In this document: positions 33,480 to 42,030 of the stretch, piece by piece
Numbering within the stretch: the stretch's first letter is position 1
Layout of the letters: every line of letters begins with the position of its first letter
Source: Pseudomonas extremorientalis
GTDB lineage: Bacteria; Pseudomonadota; Gammaproteobacteria; Pseudomonadales; Pseudomonadaceae
Assembly (NCBI RefSeq): GCF_001870465.1
Contig: NZ_MDGK01000055.1
Location: 124,001 to 188,000 of the forward strand
DNA: 64,000 nt
Direction of reading: 5' to 3'
Translations under genes and position numbers: made by a program
Notes under the pieces: model-generated
What the model saw: only the letters and a program-made list of their open reading frames with translations
The model's database searches: none
What the model was told of the DNA's origin: nothing

Positions 33480-34514
33480 TCAATCCTGCGCGACGCGTAC
33501 CACCAACTTGCCGAAATTGCGCCCTTCCAGCAAACCGATAAAGGCTTCGGGCGCCCGCTCCAGACCGTCGACCACATCCTCGCGGAACTTGATCTTGCCG
33601 TCGCGCACCCACGGCGCCATGGCGCTGAGGAATTCAGGCTGGCGGTCGCCGTAGTCATCGAACACGATAAAGCCCTGGATGCGCACGCGCTTGGTCAGCA
33701 AGGTACGTTGCAGCGCCGGCAAACGATCAGGCCCGCTGGGGGCTTCATGGGCGTTGTAGCCGGCGATCAGCCCGCACAGCGGGATGCGAGCCTTCGGATT
33801 CAACAACGGCACCACCGCATCGAACACCTTGCCGCCGACGTTTTCAAAATAGATGTCGACGCCCTTGAAGCACGTCTGCGCCAGGTCATCGGCAAAGGTC
33901 GCGCTCTTGTGATCGACGCAGGCATCAAAGCCCAGCTCGTCCACTACATAGCGGCACTTTTCTGCGCCCCCCGCGATCCCGACCACACGCAAGCCCTTGA
34001 GCTTGGCTACCTGCCCCACCACCGATCCCACCGCGCCGGACGCGGCCGCCACCACCAGGGTTTCCCCGGCCTTGGGCTGACCGATGTCCATCAGGCCCAT
34101 GTAGGCCGTCATGCCCGGCATACCCAGCACGCCCAGTGCCATCGACGGGCTGGCCAGGCCCTTGGGCACCGGCATCAGGTTGCGACCATCGGAAATGCTG
34201 TGACTCTGCCAACCGGTAGCACCCACCACCAGGTCGCCCACTTCGAATTTCGGATTACGCGACTGCTCGATACGACTGACAGCGCCACCGGTCATCACTT
34301 CGTCGATTTCTACCGGCGCCGCGTAGGACGGTGCATCGCTCATGCGGCCGCGCATGTAGGGGTCGAGGGACAGGTACAGGGTTTTCAGCAGGACCTGGCC
34401 GTCTGCCAGCTCCGGCAGGCTCACCCGTTCCAGGCGGAAATTTTCCGGGGTGGGTGCGCCCTGGGGGCGTGAGACCAGGACGATGCGCTGGTTCAGGGTC
34501 GGTTCTTGAGGCAT
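33480..34514 (-). CDS. NADP-dependent oxidoreductase, medium-chain family (CurA-like)
   Basis: This 344-residue protein belongs to the zinc-free MDR group that includes curcumin/enone reductases and leukotriene B4 dehydrogenase. It has the SLDPYMRGRM motif near residues 50-59 and the Rossmann loop AASGAVGSVVGQ near 154-165. It probably reduces activated double bonds with NADPH; the true substrate is unknown. The gene interrupts the usual ybaB-recR neighbourhood, with a terminator on its upstream side, so it likely has its own promoter. Confidence 0.9.
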   Translation of the reverse strand: MPQEPTLNQRIVLVSRPQGAPTPENFRLERVSLPELADGQVLLKTLYLSLDPYMRGRMSDAPSYAAPVEIDEVMTGGAVSRIEQSRNPKFEVGDLVVGATGWQSHSISDGRNLMPVPKGLASPSMALGVLGMPGMTAYMGLMDIGQPKAGETLVVAAASGAVGSVVGQVAKLKGLRVVGIAGGAEKCRYVVDELGFDACVDHKSATFADDLAQTCFKGVDIYFENVGGKVFDAVVPLLNPKARIPLCGLIAGYNAHEAPSGPDRLPALQRTLLTKRVRIQGFIVFDDYGDRQPEFLSAMAPWVRDGKIKFREDVVDGLERAPEAFIGLLEGRNFGKLVVRVAQD

Positions 34515-34600
34515 GAAGGGGCTCCTTTATCGAATCCATCGGTATAGGGTGCAGACCATGCGTGGCGTGCCCGGGTTCGATCCAATTGGCACAAACAAAA

Positions 34601-34623
34601 ATGCCAGGCACAAGGCCTGGCAT
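34601..34623 (-). terminator. Intrinsic terminator of dnaX-ybaB
   Basis: ATGCCAGGC (34601-34609) and GCCTGGCAT (34615-34623) form a hairpin. Read on the minus strand it is followed by TTTTTGTTTGT, a good U-tract, 24 bases after the ybaB stop. Confidence 0.85.
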
Positions 34624-34647
34624 TGGAGTCTAGCTAAAGCACGCCGA

Positions 34648-34986
34648 TCAGAACGGCAGCTTCATGCCCGGAGGCAGTTGCATGCCCGCGGTCACGCCGG
34701 ACATTTTGTCCTGGCTGTTGGCTTCGATCTTGCGCACAGCGTCGTTGACGGCCGCGGCGAACAAGTCTTCCAGCACTTCGCGGTCATCATCGCTGACGCC
34801 TTCGAGCAGGCTCGGGTCGATGCTCACGCGCTTGATGTCGTGACGACCAGTCATCACCACGCTGACCATATCGCCACCGGCTTTACCGGTGACTTCGGCG
34901 TTGGCCAGTTCTTCCTGCATCTTGGCCATCTTTTCCTGCATCTGCTGCGCCTGCTTCATCAGGCCGGCCATGCCACCTTTCATCAT
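34648..34986 (-). CDS. ybaB: Nucleoid-associated protein YbaB/EbfC
   Basis: This 112-residue DNA-binding protein starts MMKGGMAGLMKQAQQMQEKM and has the family segment VSVVMTGRHDIKRVSIDPSLL. The preferred start is ATG 34986 (a second ATG follows at once). An open frame continues into the dnaX end and is rejected. It lies 43 bases after dnaX on the same strand, the standard dnaX-ybaB pair. It binds DNA as a dimer with tweezer-like ends. Confidence 0.95.
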   Translation of the reverse strand: MMKGGMAGLMKQAQQMQEKMAKMQEELANAEVTGKAGGDMVSVVMTGRHDIKRVSIDPSLLEGVSDDDREVLEDLFAAAVNDAVRKIEANSQDKMSGVTAGMQLPPGMKLPF

Positions 34987-35029
34987 GGGAATCACCTCAA
35001 AAGTACGTGGATCAATAAGTAGCCCGGTT

Positions 35030-37081
35030 TTATGACGCTTGGGGCACCGGGGCTTCGACAGGTTCAATAGTATCGTGACGCACGACCGCACCGAACTGTT
35101 GCATCATTTGCTGGATGAGCGGATCGGCATGGATCGAATCCTCGGCCTCACGCTGGCGGTTGATGCGCCGACGAGTCGCGGCCTGGGCCGGGGTTTCCTG
35201 CTCGGGCTTGATCAGCTCTATGGCGATGGTCAGCGTGCGCCCATGGTACTGGTTCAGCGCATCGTTGAGACGGCGCTGCTGGGTCGCGTTGAACAGGGCG
35301 CTGTGGGCCGGGTCCAGATGCAACAGCCAGTGGTCGCCTTCGATGGAGATCAATGTGCAGTTGGCGGCGATGCTCCCGGTCATGCCGGAGATCGGCAGTT
35401 TCGGGAACAGCTCCAGCCATTGCAGGGCCAGGCCGGTGGCGGGGGCCGCAGCGGGTTCCGCTTCGGGCTCGGGGGCCGGTTCGGCGGTGTGCTCGCTGGC
35501 CAGGTCGTCCAGGTAGCTGTAGGCCGAATCCATGTCCGGCTCGATGTAGTCTTCGTCCAGCGGCGGTTCGTCGTCGAGGTCGATACCCGGCGTGGCGGCT
35601 TCCACCTGGGCCACGGTCGGCTCGGGGACGGGGGCAGACACCCATTCGGGGGCATCCGGCACCACGCTATCCGGAGTCGGCGTGGGCATCGGTGTCAGTT
35701 CGGGCTGCTCGCCGCTGGTTTCCAGCACGGGCTCCACGGCGGGCGCTTGCTCGGCCTCGGCGTCTGCTTCGACCGGATCATTCCAGGGCAGGTCGACGAC
35801 CGGCTCGGGCTGGACAACGGGTGCCGGCTCGACCACTGGCGCAGCTGCCACAGGTTCAGGCACCGGTGCAGGTGCAGGTGCAGGTGCAGCAACCACTGGT
35901 GCGACCTGCGCCGCGCCAGCCACTGGTTTGGCGGAATCAACTGTGGCCTGGCTGATCCCCACTGGCTTTAGCGGCTGTCTCGGCGCGTCTGCCGAATCAG
36001 CGGGCCGGAACGCCAGCATTCGCAGCAACACCATTTCAAAGCCGCCGCGCGGGTCGGGCGCCAGGGGCAAGTCGCGGCGGCCGATCAGGCCCATCTGGTA
36101 GTAGAACTGCACATCTTCAGCCGGCAGCGCCTGGGCCAGGGCCAGCACACGGTCGCGATCGCCATGGCCGTTGTCGACGCCTTCAGGCAGCGCCTGAGCG
36201 ATGGCGACACGGTGCAGCACATTGAGAATTTCCGAGAGCACGCCGTTCCAGTCCGGGCCTTGCTCCGACAGGTGGCGCACGGCTTCGAGCAGCGCCTTGG
36301 CGTCGCCTTCGATCAGCGCGTGCAGCACGTCGAAGACCTGGCCGTGATCGAGGGTGCCGAGCATGGCGCGCACGTCGGCGGCCATGACCTTGCCTTCACC
36401 AAAGGCGATGGCCTGGTCGGTGAGGCTCATGGCATCGCGCATCGAACCATCGGCGGCGCGACCGAGCAACCACAGCGCGTCGTCTTCGAACGGTACGTTC
36501 TCGACGCCCAGCACATGGGTCAAATGCTCGACCACCCGCTCGGGGGTCATGTTTTTCAGGGAGAACTGCAGGCACCGCGACAGAATCGTTGCAGGAAGTT
36601 TCTGCGGATCGGTGGTGGCCAGGATGAATTTGACGTAGGGCGGCGGCTCTTCCAGGGTTTTCAACAGGGCGTTGAAGGAATGGCTGGACAGCATGTGCAC
36701 TTCGTCGATCAGGTAGACCTTGAAGCGGCCACGGCTGGGCGCGTACTGCACGTTGTCGAGCAACTCGCGGGTGTCTTCGACCTTGGTGCGGCTCGCGGCG
36801 TCGATCTCGATCAGGTCGACGAAACGCCCTTCGTCGATTTCCTTGCACACCGAGCAGGTGCCGCAGGGCGTCGAAGTGATACCGGTTTCACAGTTCAGGC
36901 ATTTGGCGATGATGCGCGCAATGGTGGTCTTGCCCACCCCACGGGTACCGGTGAACAGGTAGGCGTGGTGCAGCCGTTGGCTGTCCAAGGCATTGATCAG
37001 AGCCTTGAGCACATGGGTCTGGCCGACCATTTCGCGGAACGAGCGCGGACGCCATTTACGTGCAAGAACCTGATAACTCAT
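35030..37081 (-). CDS. dnaX: DNA polymerase III subunit tau (DnaX)
   Basis: This 683-residue clamp-loader ATPase has Walker A GTRGVGKTT near residues 44-52, zinc-binding cysteines in CLNCETGITSTPCGTCSVC, the DEVH Walker B and the sensor SRCLQF. A long Pro/Ala/Glu-rich linker (about residues 370-560) leads to the C-terminal DnaB/alpha-binding domain. ATG 37081 (MSYQVLARKWRP) is chosen. In E. coli a slippery A-rich heptamer makes the short gamma form; I found none in the corresponding stretch here. A hexanucleotide repeat sits in the linker. Confidence 0.96.
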   Translation of the reverse strand: MSYQVLARKWRPRSFREMVGQTHVLKALINALDSQRLHHAYLFTGTRGVGKTTIARIIAKCLNCETGITSTPCGTCSVCKEIDEGRFVDLIEIDAASRTKVEDTRELLDNVQYAPSRGRFKVYLIDEVHMLSSHSFNALLKTLEEPPPYVKFILATTDPQKLPATILSRCLQFSLKNMTPERVVEHLTHVLGVENVPFEDDALWLLGRAADGSMRDAMSLTDQAIAFGEGKVMAADVRAMLGTLDHGQVFDVLHALIEGDAKALLEAVRHLSEQGPDWNGVLSEILNVLHRVAIAQALPEGVDNGHGDRDRVLALAQALPAEDVQFYYQMGLIGRRDLPLAPDPRGGFEMVLLRMLAFRPADSADAPRQPLKPVGISQATVDSAKPVAGAAQVAPVVAAPAPAPAPVPEPVAAAPVVEPAPVVQPEPVVDLPWNDPVEADAEAEQAPAVEPVLETSGEQPELTPMPTPTPDSVVPDAPEWVSAPVPEPTVAQVEAATPGIDLDDEPPLDEDYIEPDMDSAYSYLDDLASEHTAEPAPEPEAEPAAAPATGLALQWLELFPKLPISGMTGSIAANCTLISIEGDHWLLHLDPAHSALFNATQQRRLNDALNQYHGRTLTIAIELIKPEQETPAQAATRRRINRQREAEDSIHADPLIQQMMQQFGAVVRHDTIEPVEAPVPQAS
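35865..35888. repeat. GGTGCA hexanucleotide repeat (4 copies) in the dnaX linker
   Basis: Four perfect head-to-tail copies of GGTGCA encode alternating Ala-Pro on the minus strand, within the disordered DnaX linker. In-frame gain or loss of units would only change linker length. Confidence 0.85.
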
Positions 37082-37214
37082 CGAAAACCGTCGCAACTGG
37101 GAAGCGGAAGCCGGTAATGCTAGCGGAGCAAGGGGGAAATTGCATCCGGCACGCTCGCCTAATCTGACTAAGCTTGCCTGGTTGGCCCCAAAAAGGCCTG
37201 AACCCGGAGTGTGT

Positions 37215-37964
37215 ATGCGCGTAGTCCTGGGCGCTTTATGGATGATCACCATGGCTTGCCTGGCAGCGCCCGCACCGTTGCGTTTCTCGGTTTCCGACAG
37301 CTGGGCGATGCCCATGGTGCAACTGGACAACGACCGGCCCACCCAGGGCATTTTGTATGACCTGATGTTGAGCCTGGCTACCCAGGTCGGACGGCCGGCC
37401 GAATTCCATGTGTTGGCACGGGCGCGTATCTCAAGTGCCATGGAGCATGGCGATATCGATGTGCGCTGTTATGTCACCCAGGCCTGGGTCGACGAAGCGT
37501 CCGGCGATTACGTCTGGAGCGTGCCGCTGATGGTGCAGCGCAACCTGTTGGTGAGCACCCACATCCCCCCGAAGCCGATACAGCTGGACACACTCGCACC
37601 GCAGGCCATCGGCACTGTGCTCAACTACCGCTACGCGTCCCTCGACCCTCTGTTCGCCAACGGCCAGCTCAGCCGCGACGACGCGCGCAGCGAAGAGCAG
37701 GTGCTGCACAAACTGGTGGCCGGGCGCTTCAAGTTTGCGGTGAGCAACGAATGGATACTCGAGCGGTTCAACCAACGCATGCCGGTCGGCAAGCGGCTGC
37801 ACAAGGTTGCGGTGATTGATGAGCAGCGCCTGGGCTGCATCGTGCGCAACGACCCGAATGTGCCGGTGCAGCTGATCCTGCGCACCTTGCTGCGCATGCA
37901 GCAGTCGGGCGAGATCGAGCAGATCATCCGGCTCTACACCGGTGAGACTCCTGACAGAAACTGA
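37215..37964 (+). CDS. Periplasmic solute-binding protein-like (SBP family 3)
   Basis: This 249-residue protein has a short signal peptide (MRVVLGALWMITMACLAAPA) and the two-lobe binding-protein pattern, e.g. LRFSVSDSWAMPMV and QGILYDLMLSLATQVGRP. ATG 37215 has GGAG close by; the frame is open 25 codons further but that part overlaps the dnaX promoter. No ABC permease is nearby, so it is an orphan like many Pseudomonas SBP_bac_3 proteins. Ligand unknown. It is divergent from dnaX. Confidence 0.85.
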   Translation: MRVVLGALWMITMACLAAPAPLRFSVSDSWAMPMVQLDNDRPTQGILYDLMLSLATQVGRPAEFHVLARARISSAMEHGDIDVRCYVTQAWVDEASGDYVWSVPLMVQRNLLVSTHIPPKPIQLDTLAPQAIGTVLNYRYASLDPLFANGQLSRDDARSEEQVLHKLVAGRFKFAVSNEWILERFNQRMPVGKRLHKVAVIDEQRLGCIVRNDPNVPVQLILRTLLRMQQSGEIEQIIRLYTGETPDRN

Positions 37965-38023
37965 CAATGCCGCCTTATAGACTTGGCTCCATCGAATCGA
38001 ACACGCATTCCCAAGGAGCCTGC

Positions 38024-38395
38024 ATGAACACCCTCGCCCATTACTTCCTGCTGTACGTCGACAGCCCGGCCACCAGCGCCAACTTCTATAGCCGCCTGCT
38101 GGACAAGCCGCCCGTGGAACTCAACCCGACCTTCGCGCTGTTCATTCTCGACAATGGCGTAAAGCTGGGGCTGTGGTCGCGTCATACCGTGGAACCGGCG
38201 GCCCGGCTCACCGGGGGTGGCGGCGAAGTGGGCCTGTCCCTGGCTGACCAGGCCGCGGTGGACGCGCTGCATGATCAATGGGTAGAGCGCGGCGCAACCA
38301 TCATCCAGTCACCGACCACCCTGGATTTCGGCTACACCTTCGTCGCCCAGGACCTCGATGGCCACCGGCTGCGCGCGTTTTGCCTGAGCGACTGA
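38024..38395 (+). CDS. VOC-family (glyoxalase-like) protein
   Basis: This 123-residue protein of the vicinal oxygen chelate fold shows the repeated beta-alpha-beta-beta-beta pattern: HYFLLYVDSPATSANFYSRLL near the start and FVAQDLDGHRLRAFCLSD at the end. ATG 38024 follows AAGGAG. Function may be antibiotic or aldehyde binding or resistance; substrate unknown. Its last 87 bases overlap the end of the convergent EamA gene on the other strand. Confidence 0.88.
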   Translation: MNTLAHYFLLYVDSPATSANFYSRLLDKPPVELNPTFALFILDNGVKLGLWSRHTVEPAARLTGGGGEVGLSLADQAAVDALHDQWVERGATIIQSPTTLDFGYTFVAQDLDGHRLRAFCLSD

Positions 38396-39268
38396 CCGCC
38401 AGCGCCCCTCCAGGCTGATGGCGGCCACGCTGGCCAGCACGATCACGCCGCCCAGCACCACTTGCAGGGCGATGTGCTCACCGAGCAGCGTGGCCGCCAT
38501 CGTCATCGCCACCGGGGGGATCAGGTACATCGCTACCGAGGCGCGGCTGACCTCGACATGTTTCAACACATAGCCCCAGGCCAGGTACGCCAGGGCGCTG
38601 GGGAAAACCCCGAGCACCAGCACCGCGAGGTTCTCGGGCAACGGCGCCTGTACCACCGCAGCCGGCAGGCCCGGCAGGTTCACGCAGAGCATCAAGGTGC
38701 CGGCCCAGACCATGTAGCACGCCATCGTCAGCGGGCTGTAGCGATGGGCGTAATGTTTCTGGATGGCGAAGTACAGGCTCCATGAGACTGCCGCCAGCAG
38801 AATCAGCAAGCCGCGCGGGTCAATATCACCCACGCCGTGATCGCCCCAGATCACCACCAGCACGCCGAGCAACCCCAGCAGCACGCAGCTCCAGCGCCAG
38901 AGGCTGACCCGCTCCTTCAAGCAGAAGAACGCGATCAACACGCTGAACAGCGGCGCCGATTGTGCCAGCACACTGGACGCCGCCGCCGTCACGAATTGCT
39001 GCCCATAATTGAGGCTGGTGTGGTGCAGGAACACGCCGAAAAAACTCAACACCAACAGCCACGGCAGATCCCGCAGGCGTGGCCGACCGATGCCGAGCAC
39101 CAGCGCCACGCCGGCCATGAACAGCGAGGCGATCAGAAACCGCAACAGCGCAAGCTGGCCAGGGCTGTAGCTGTGCAGGCCCATGTGCACGCCAATCGGC
39201 GAATAGGCCCAACAGAGGATGACGCTGGCGATGACTAGCGTAAGCTTCAGGGGTGACGGGGTGTTCAT
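38309..39268 (-). CDS. EamA/DMT-family transporter
   Basis: This 319-residue protein has about ten helices and two EamA domains; the N-terminal half has VILCWAYSPIGVHMGLH, the second a HHTSLNYGQQF loop. ATG 39268 (MNTPSPLKL) is chosen, with ATG 39277 as an alternative. It is divergent from the LysR gene at 39371, a common regulator-exporter layout. The C-terminal 26 residues or so are hydrophilic and antisense to the VOC gene end, so this tail may be a recent extension. Confidence 0.9.
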   Translation of the reverse strand: MNTPSPLKLTLVIASVILCWAYSPIGVHMGLHSYSPGQLALLRFLIASLFMAGVALVLGIGRPRLRDLPWLLVLSFFGVFLHHTSLNYGQQFVTAAASSVLAQSAPLFSVLIAFFCLKERVSLWRWSCVLLGLLGVLVVIWGDHGVGDIDPRGLLILLAAVSWSLYFAIQKHYAHRYSPLTMACYMVWAGTLMLCVNLPGLPAAVVQAPLPENLAVLVLGVFPSALAYLAWGYVLKHVEVSRASVAMYLIPPVAMTMAATLLGEHIALQVVLGGVIVLASVAAISLEGRWRSVAQAKRAQPVAIEVLGDEGVAEIQGGR

Positions 39269-39370
39269 CGACGGCATCCGAAAACGGGGAAGGAATGCCG
39301 TCAGTCTTCGCCCGAGCAACGCGCAGGACAATTAACCGTTTCTGACTTCTGAAATCACTGGAACTGAGCA

Positions 39371-40234
39371 ATGGAACTGGCCCAACTGAAAATGGTGCGC
39401 GCCGTGGCACAAACCGGCAGCGTGGCCCAGGCCGCCGTGCAATTGCATTGTGTGCCGTCCAACATCACCACGCGCATCAAGCAGCTGGAAAGCGAGTTGG
39501 GCACACCGCTGTTTATCCGTGCCGGACGCGGGCTGGCGATCAGTGCGGCCGGTGAGATCTTCCTGGAATATTGCGAACGGATCCTGGCCCTTGTGGACGA
39601 ATCCAAACGCGCCGTCGATGCCAATGCCATCCCCCGTGGCACCCTGCGTATCGGTGCGGTGGAGTCCAGCGCCAGCGGACGCCTGCCGCCGTTGCTCGCC
39701 GAATACCATCGGCGCTACCCGGATGTCAGCCTGGAGCTGGTGACCGGCGCCTGGGGCGAACTGCTCGATGACCTGCAACACCACCGCCTGGACGTGGCGC
39801 TGGTGGCCGCGGGCAACAAACGCGCAAAGCTCGAACACAGCGTGGTCTACAGTGAACGCCTGGTGCTGATCGCCAGCGCCTCCAGCGCACCGATCCACAG
39901 CGCCGAAGACCTGGCCGGCCGCACCCTGCTGGTATGGCCGCCCGGCTGCCCTTATCGGGCGGCGCTGGAGAACTGGGTCAAGCCCCACGCGTTCAAGCCG
40001 GCCATTGCCAGCTATGCCAGCTGGGGCACGATCATCGGTTGTGTCAGTGCGGGAATTGGCGTGGCACTGGCGCCGGAGGGCATCCTGGCCCGCTATGAAC
40101 AGGCCAACCAATTGGCGTCGTACCGATTCGAGGAACTGCAGGCGGTGGACAACCTGCTGTTCTGGCACAAGGACACCCAGCGGCACCTGGCACGGGATGC
40201 GTTTGCCGGGTTGTTGCGCGAAACCTTCGGCTGA
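39371..40234 (+). CDS. LysR-family transcriptional regulator
   Basis: This 287-residue regulator has an N-terminal winged helix (VAQTGSVAQAAVQLHCVPSNITTRIKQLE, about residues 12-40) and a periplasmic-binding-like effector domain. It probably controls the divergent EamA exporter, since LysR regulators usually act on the divergent neighbour. The effector is unknown. Its TGA stop abuts the stop of the gene on the opposite strand at 40235 with no base between. Confidence 0.92.
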   Translation: MELAQLKMVRAVAQTGSVAQAAVQLHCVPSNITTRIKQLESELGTPLFIRAGRGLAISAAGEIFLEYCERILALVDESKRAVDANAIPRGTLRIGAVESSASGRLPPLLAEYHRRYPDVSLELVTGAWGELLDDLQHHRLDVALVAAGNKRAKLEHSVVYSERLVLIASASSAPIHSAEDLAGRTLLVWPPGCPYRAALENWVKPHAFKPAIASYASWGTIIGCVSAGIGVALAPEGILARYEQANQLASYRFEELQAVDNLLFWHKDTQRHLARDAFAGLLRETFG

Positions 40235-40825
40235 TCAGCTTTTGGGTGCCGCCAGGCGGCTGTACTGATCCTGACTGATCCACCCGGTAAACGAACGGTC
40301 ATCGGCATTGATGAACTCGACCTGGGCCCAGCCATCCTTGAAGGCCAGCACCCCCACTACGTCATTCTTGACGATGTACGGACGCTTGGCGGCCTTGGCG
40401 CTTGGGTTTTTCAGCAGGTAAGCCTTGTCGGCGGACACCTTCACCAAGCCGATCCATTTCGTGTTGGCGGTCTGGCTCAGGTCCAGGCCGGTGGCAATTT
40501 CCGGCATCAGCACATTGAGGCAACCCGGATGCTGACGGCCTTCTGCCACGGTGAGGGTCACGCCATCGGACGAGGGTGCCACGCTGCCGGGGTAGGTGGC
40601 GTCGGCCCAGGTGGTCAACGCCGCGGGTTTGCCCTGCAGGTAGAACGCGCAACTGCGGGTCACGCCTTCGCCCATCTCCTCCGAGTAGTAACCTTCCACC
40701 TGATGCTCAGGCGTCACCGCCAGCATTAGCCCTTCGTACTTGCCCGAATGCAACGCGGGCGAACCGGCAAACGCAGGGGCTACGGCGCACAACGACAACA
40801 CACCCATCGCTAGAAAACGGATCAT
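40235..40825 (-). CDS. Periplasmic SH3-like protein coupled to muramidase, candidate immunity protein
   Basis: This 196-residue protein has a clear signal peptide (MIRFLAMGVLSLCAVAPAFA, cleaved about residue 20) and a C-terminal SH3b-like part (GVLAFKDGWAQVEFINAD.. SFTGWISQDQYSRL). Two cysteines are in the middle (near residues 60 and 103). ATG 40825 is one base after the muramidase stop, with AAGGGAAG upstream inside that gene, so the two are translated together. A periplasmic partner with such coupling suggests immunity to, or regulation of, the muramidase. This is inference from context. Confidence 0.75.
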   Translation of the reverse strand: MIRFLAMGVLSLCAVAPAFAGSPALHSGKYEGLMLAVTPEHQVEGYYSEEMGEGVTRSCAFYLQGKPAALTTWADATYPGSVAPSSDGVTLTVAEGRQHPGCLNVLMPEIATGLDLSQTANTKWIGLVKVSADKAYLLKNPSAKAAKRPYIVKNDVVGVLAFKDGWAQVEFINADDRSFTGWISQDQYSRLAAPKS

Positions 40826-40826
40826 C

Positions 40827-41873
40827 TTATTTCTTCCCTTCAAGTTTCTCGTAGGCTTTCTGCATAAGGACGTCATAGTTGCCGTAGTCCTCACCGTTAT
40901 AGTTACGCGCCATGCCGGTAAAATCCTTGGCTTTCATGGCCTTCATCAACGCCGGGCTCTTGCTGCAAAAACCGAGGAAGGCCTTTAGTTGGTTACCGGC
41001 ATTCACTTTCAATGCCGCAGAGAATTCAAACACCGTCTTGTAGCCGCAGGACGCGTAGTTGAAGCCCATGATCTGAAACATGCCCCAGGACGCCGACATC
41101 AACGCCGCTTCCTGATCCAGCGCAAACGCGGTGGCCATGGTTTCCCAGGCCTTGGTCTGGTCCTTGTTATTGGTCTGCCACTGCGGCCCGGCTTTTTTCT
41201 TGTAGGGGTAGGACAGCAGCGGATGCGCCTGGTCGTAGATGTGCTTGGTGTACTTGCGAAACAGGTGCCCTTCGAACGCGATTACCGGCAACTTGGCCGG
41301 GCCGAAACCCGAACGGCCGCCGGATTCTACCGTGGCGAAGGCCTTGATGATGTTCACCGAAATACCGCCACCCAACTGCGTAGCGGCATTCTGGAAATCC
41401 GTCTCGCTGAGGGTCATTCCCCCGTCGCACGTGGCCTGCAGCATCAATTGGCGGTTGCGCTTCTCGGCCTCGATCATCGCGCGCATGCGGTCCAGGTACA
41501 CATTCACCGTGGCCTGCACTGCGTCGCCCTGATTGTTGCCGAACACATTCAGAAAGCTCGGGATACGCATACTCGGGAACGCCTTCACCGGCACTTTCAC
41601 CGCTTCTTCGATCAGGCTGTTGAAGGTTTTACCAGTCGGGTCGATCACGCCATCAGGGTGGGCATATTTGAGATGACGGAATTGGTACTGGCTGATGCAT
41701 TGCACCAATTGGCCATCGCACTTGCCGTTTTCGGCCAGCGGGAAACCCATTTTCGGAATGATCAGATTGAATAAATACTGGACGCACTGCACATCGGCGG
41801 GCAAGTTGCGGGCTTTGCCGGGCGCGCCTACCGAAGCACTGATAAGACGGGGCAACCCTTGCAGGCTTTTCAT
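40827..41873 (-). CDS. N-acetylmuramidase-domain protein with PG-binding-like N-terminus
   Basis: This 348-residue protein has an N-terminal peptidoglycan-binding-like region (about residues 24-90), a central helical part, and a C-terminal muramidase domain of the DUF3380 type starting near 160. The likely catalytic Glu183 is in FATVESGGRSGF, with PVIAFEGHLFRKYT after it. There is no signal peptide or holin nearby, unlike a housekeeping lysozyme, so export by a type VI system or phage-like release is possible. ATG 41873 is chosen (AAGG upstream), with ATG 41882 as the alternative. It precedes a periplasmic partner gene. Confidence 0.82.
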   Translation of the reverse strand: MKSLQGLPRLISASVGAPGKARNLPADVQCVQYLFNLIIPKMGFPLAENGKCDGQLVQCISQYQFRHLKYAHPDGVIDPTGKTFNSLIEEAVKVPVKAFPSMRIPSFLNVFGNNQGDAVQATVNVYLDRMRAMIEAEKRNRQLMLQATCDGGMTLSETDFQNAATQLGGGISVNIIKAFATVESGGRSGFGPAKLPVIAFEGHLFRKYTKHIYDQAHPLLSYPYKKKAGPQWQTNNKDQTKAWETMATAFALDQEAALMSASWGMFQIMGFNYASCGYKTVFEFSAALKVNAGNQLKAFLGFCSKSPALMKAMKAKDFTGMARNYNGEDYGNYDVLMQKAYEKLEGKK

Positions 41874-42030
41874 CACAGACATCCTTGTTAGTTAAAGAAG
41901 TGATGGCACTTCAATATCAACCTCGCGTACTTGTCACACTCTGAAACAAGTAGCTGGCGGAAACTAGCAAGGTGGTTTTGGGTTGTCCAGAGCGACCTGC
42001 AAAAGTTGTGAAACAGCCGAATTAAATCAA

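Noticed and set aside
35865..35888. Tandem repeat as a CRISPR-like array
   Set aside because: Units are six bases with no spacers, and encode an Ala-Pro linker in frame.
40235..41873. Prophage lysis cassette
   Set aside because: There is no holin, spanin or phage structural gene nearby, and the partner has a signal peptide and SH3-like domain not typical of a lysis cassette.
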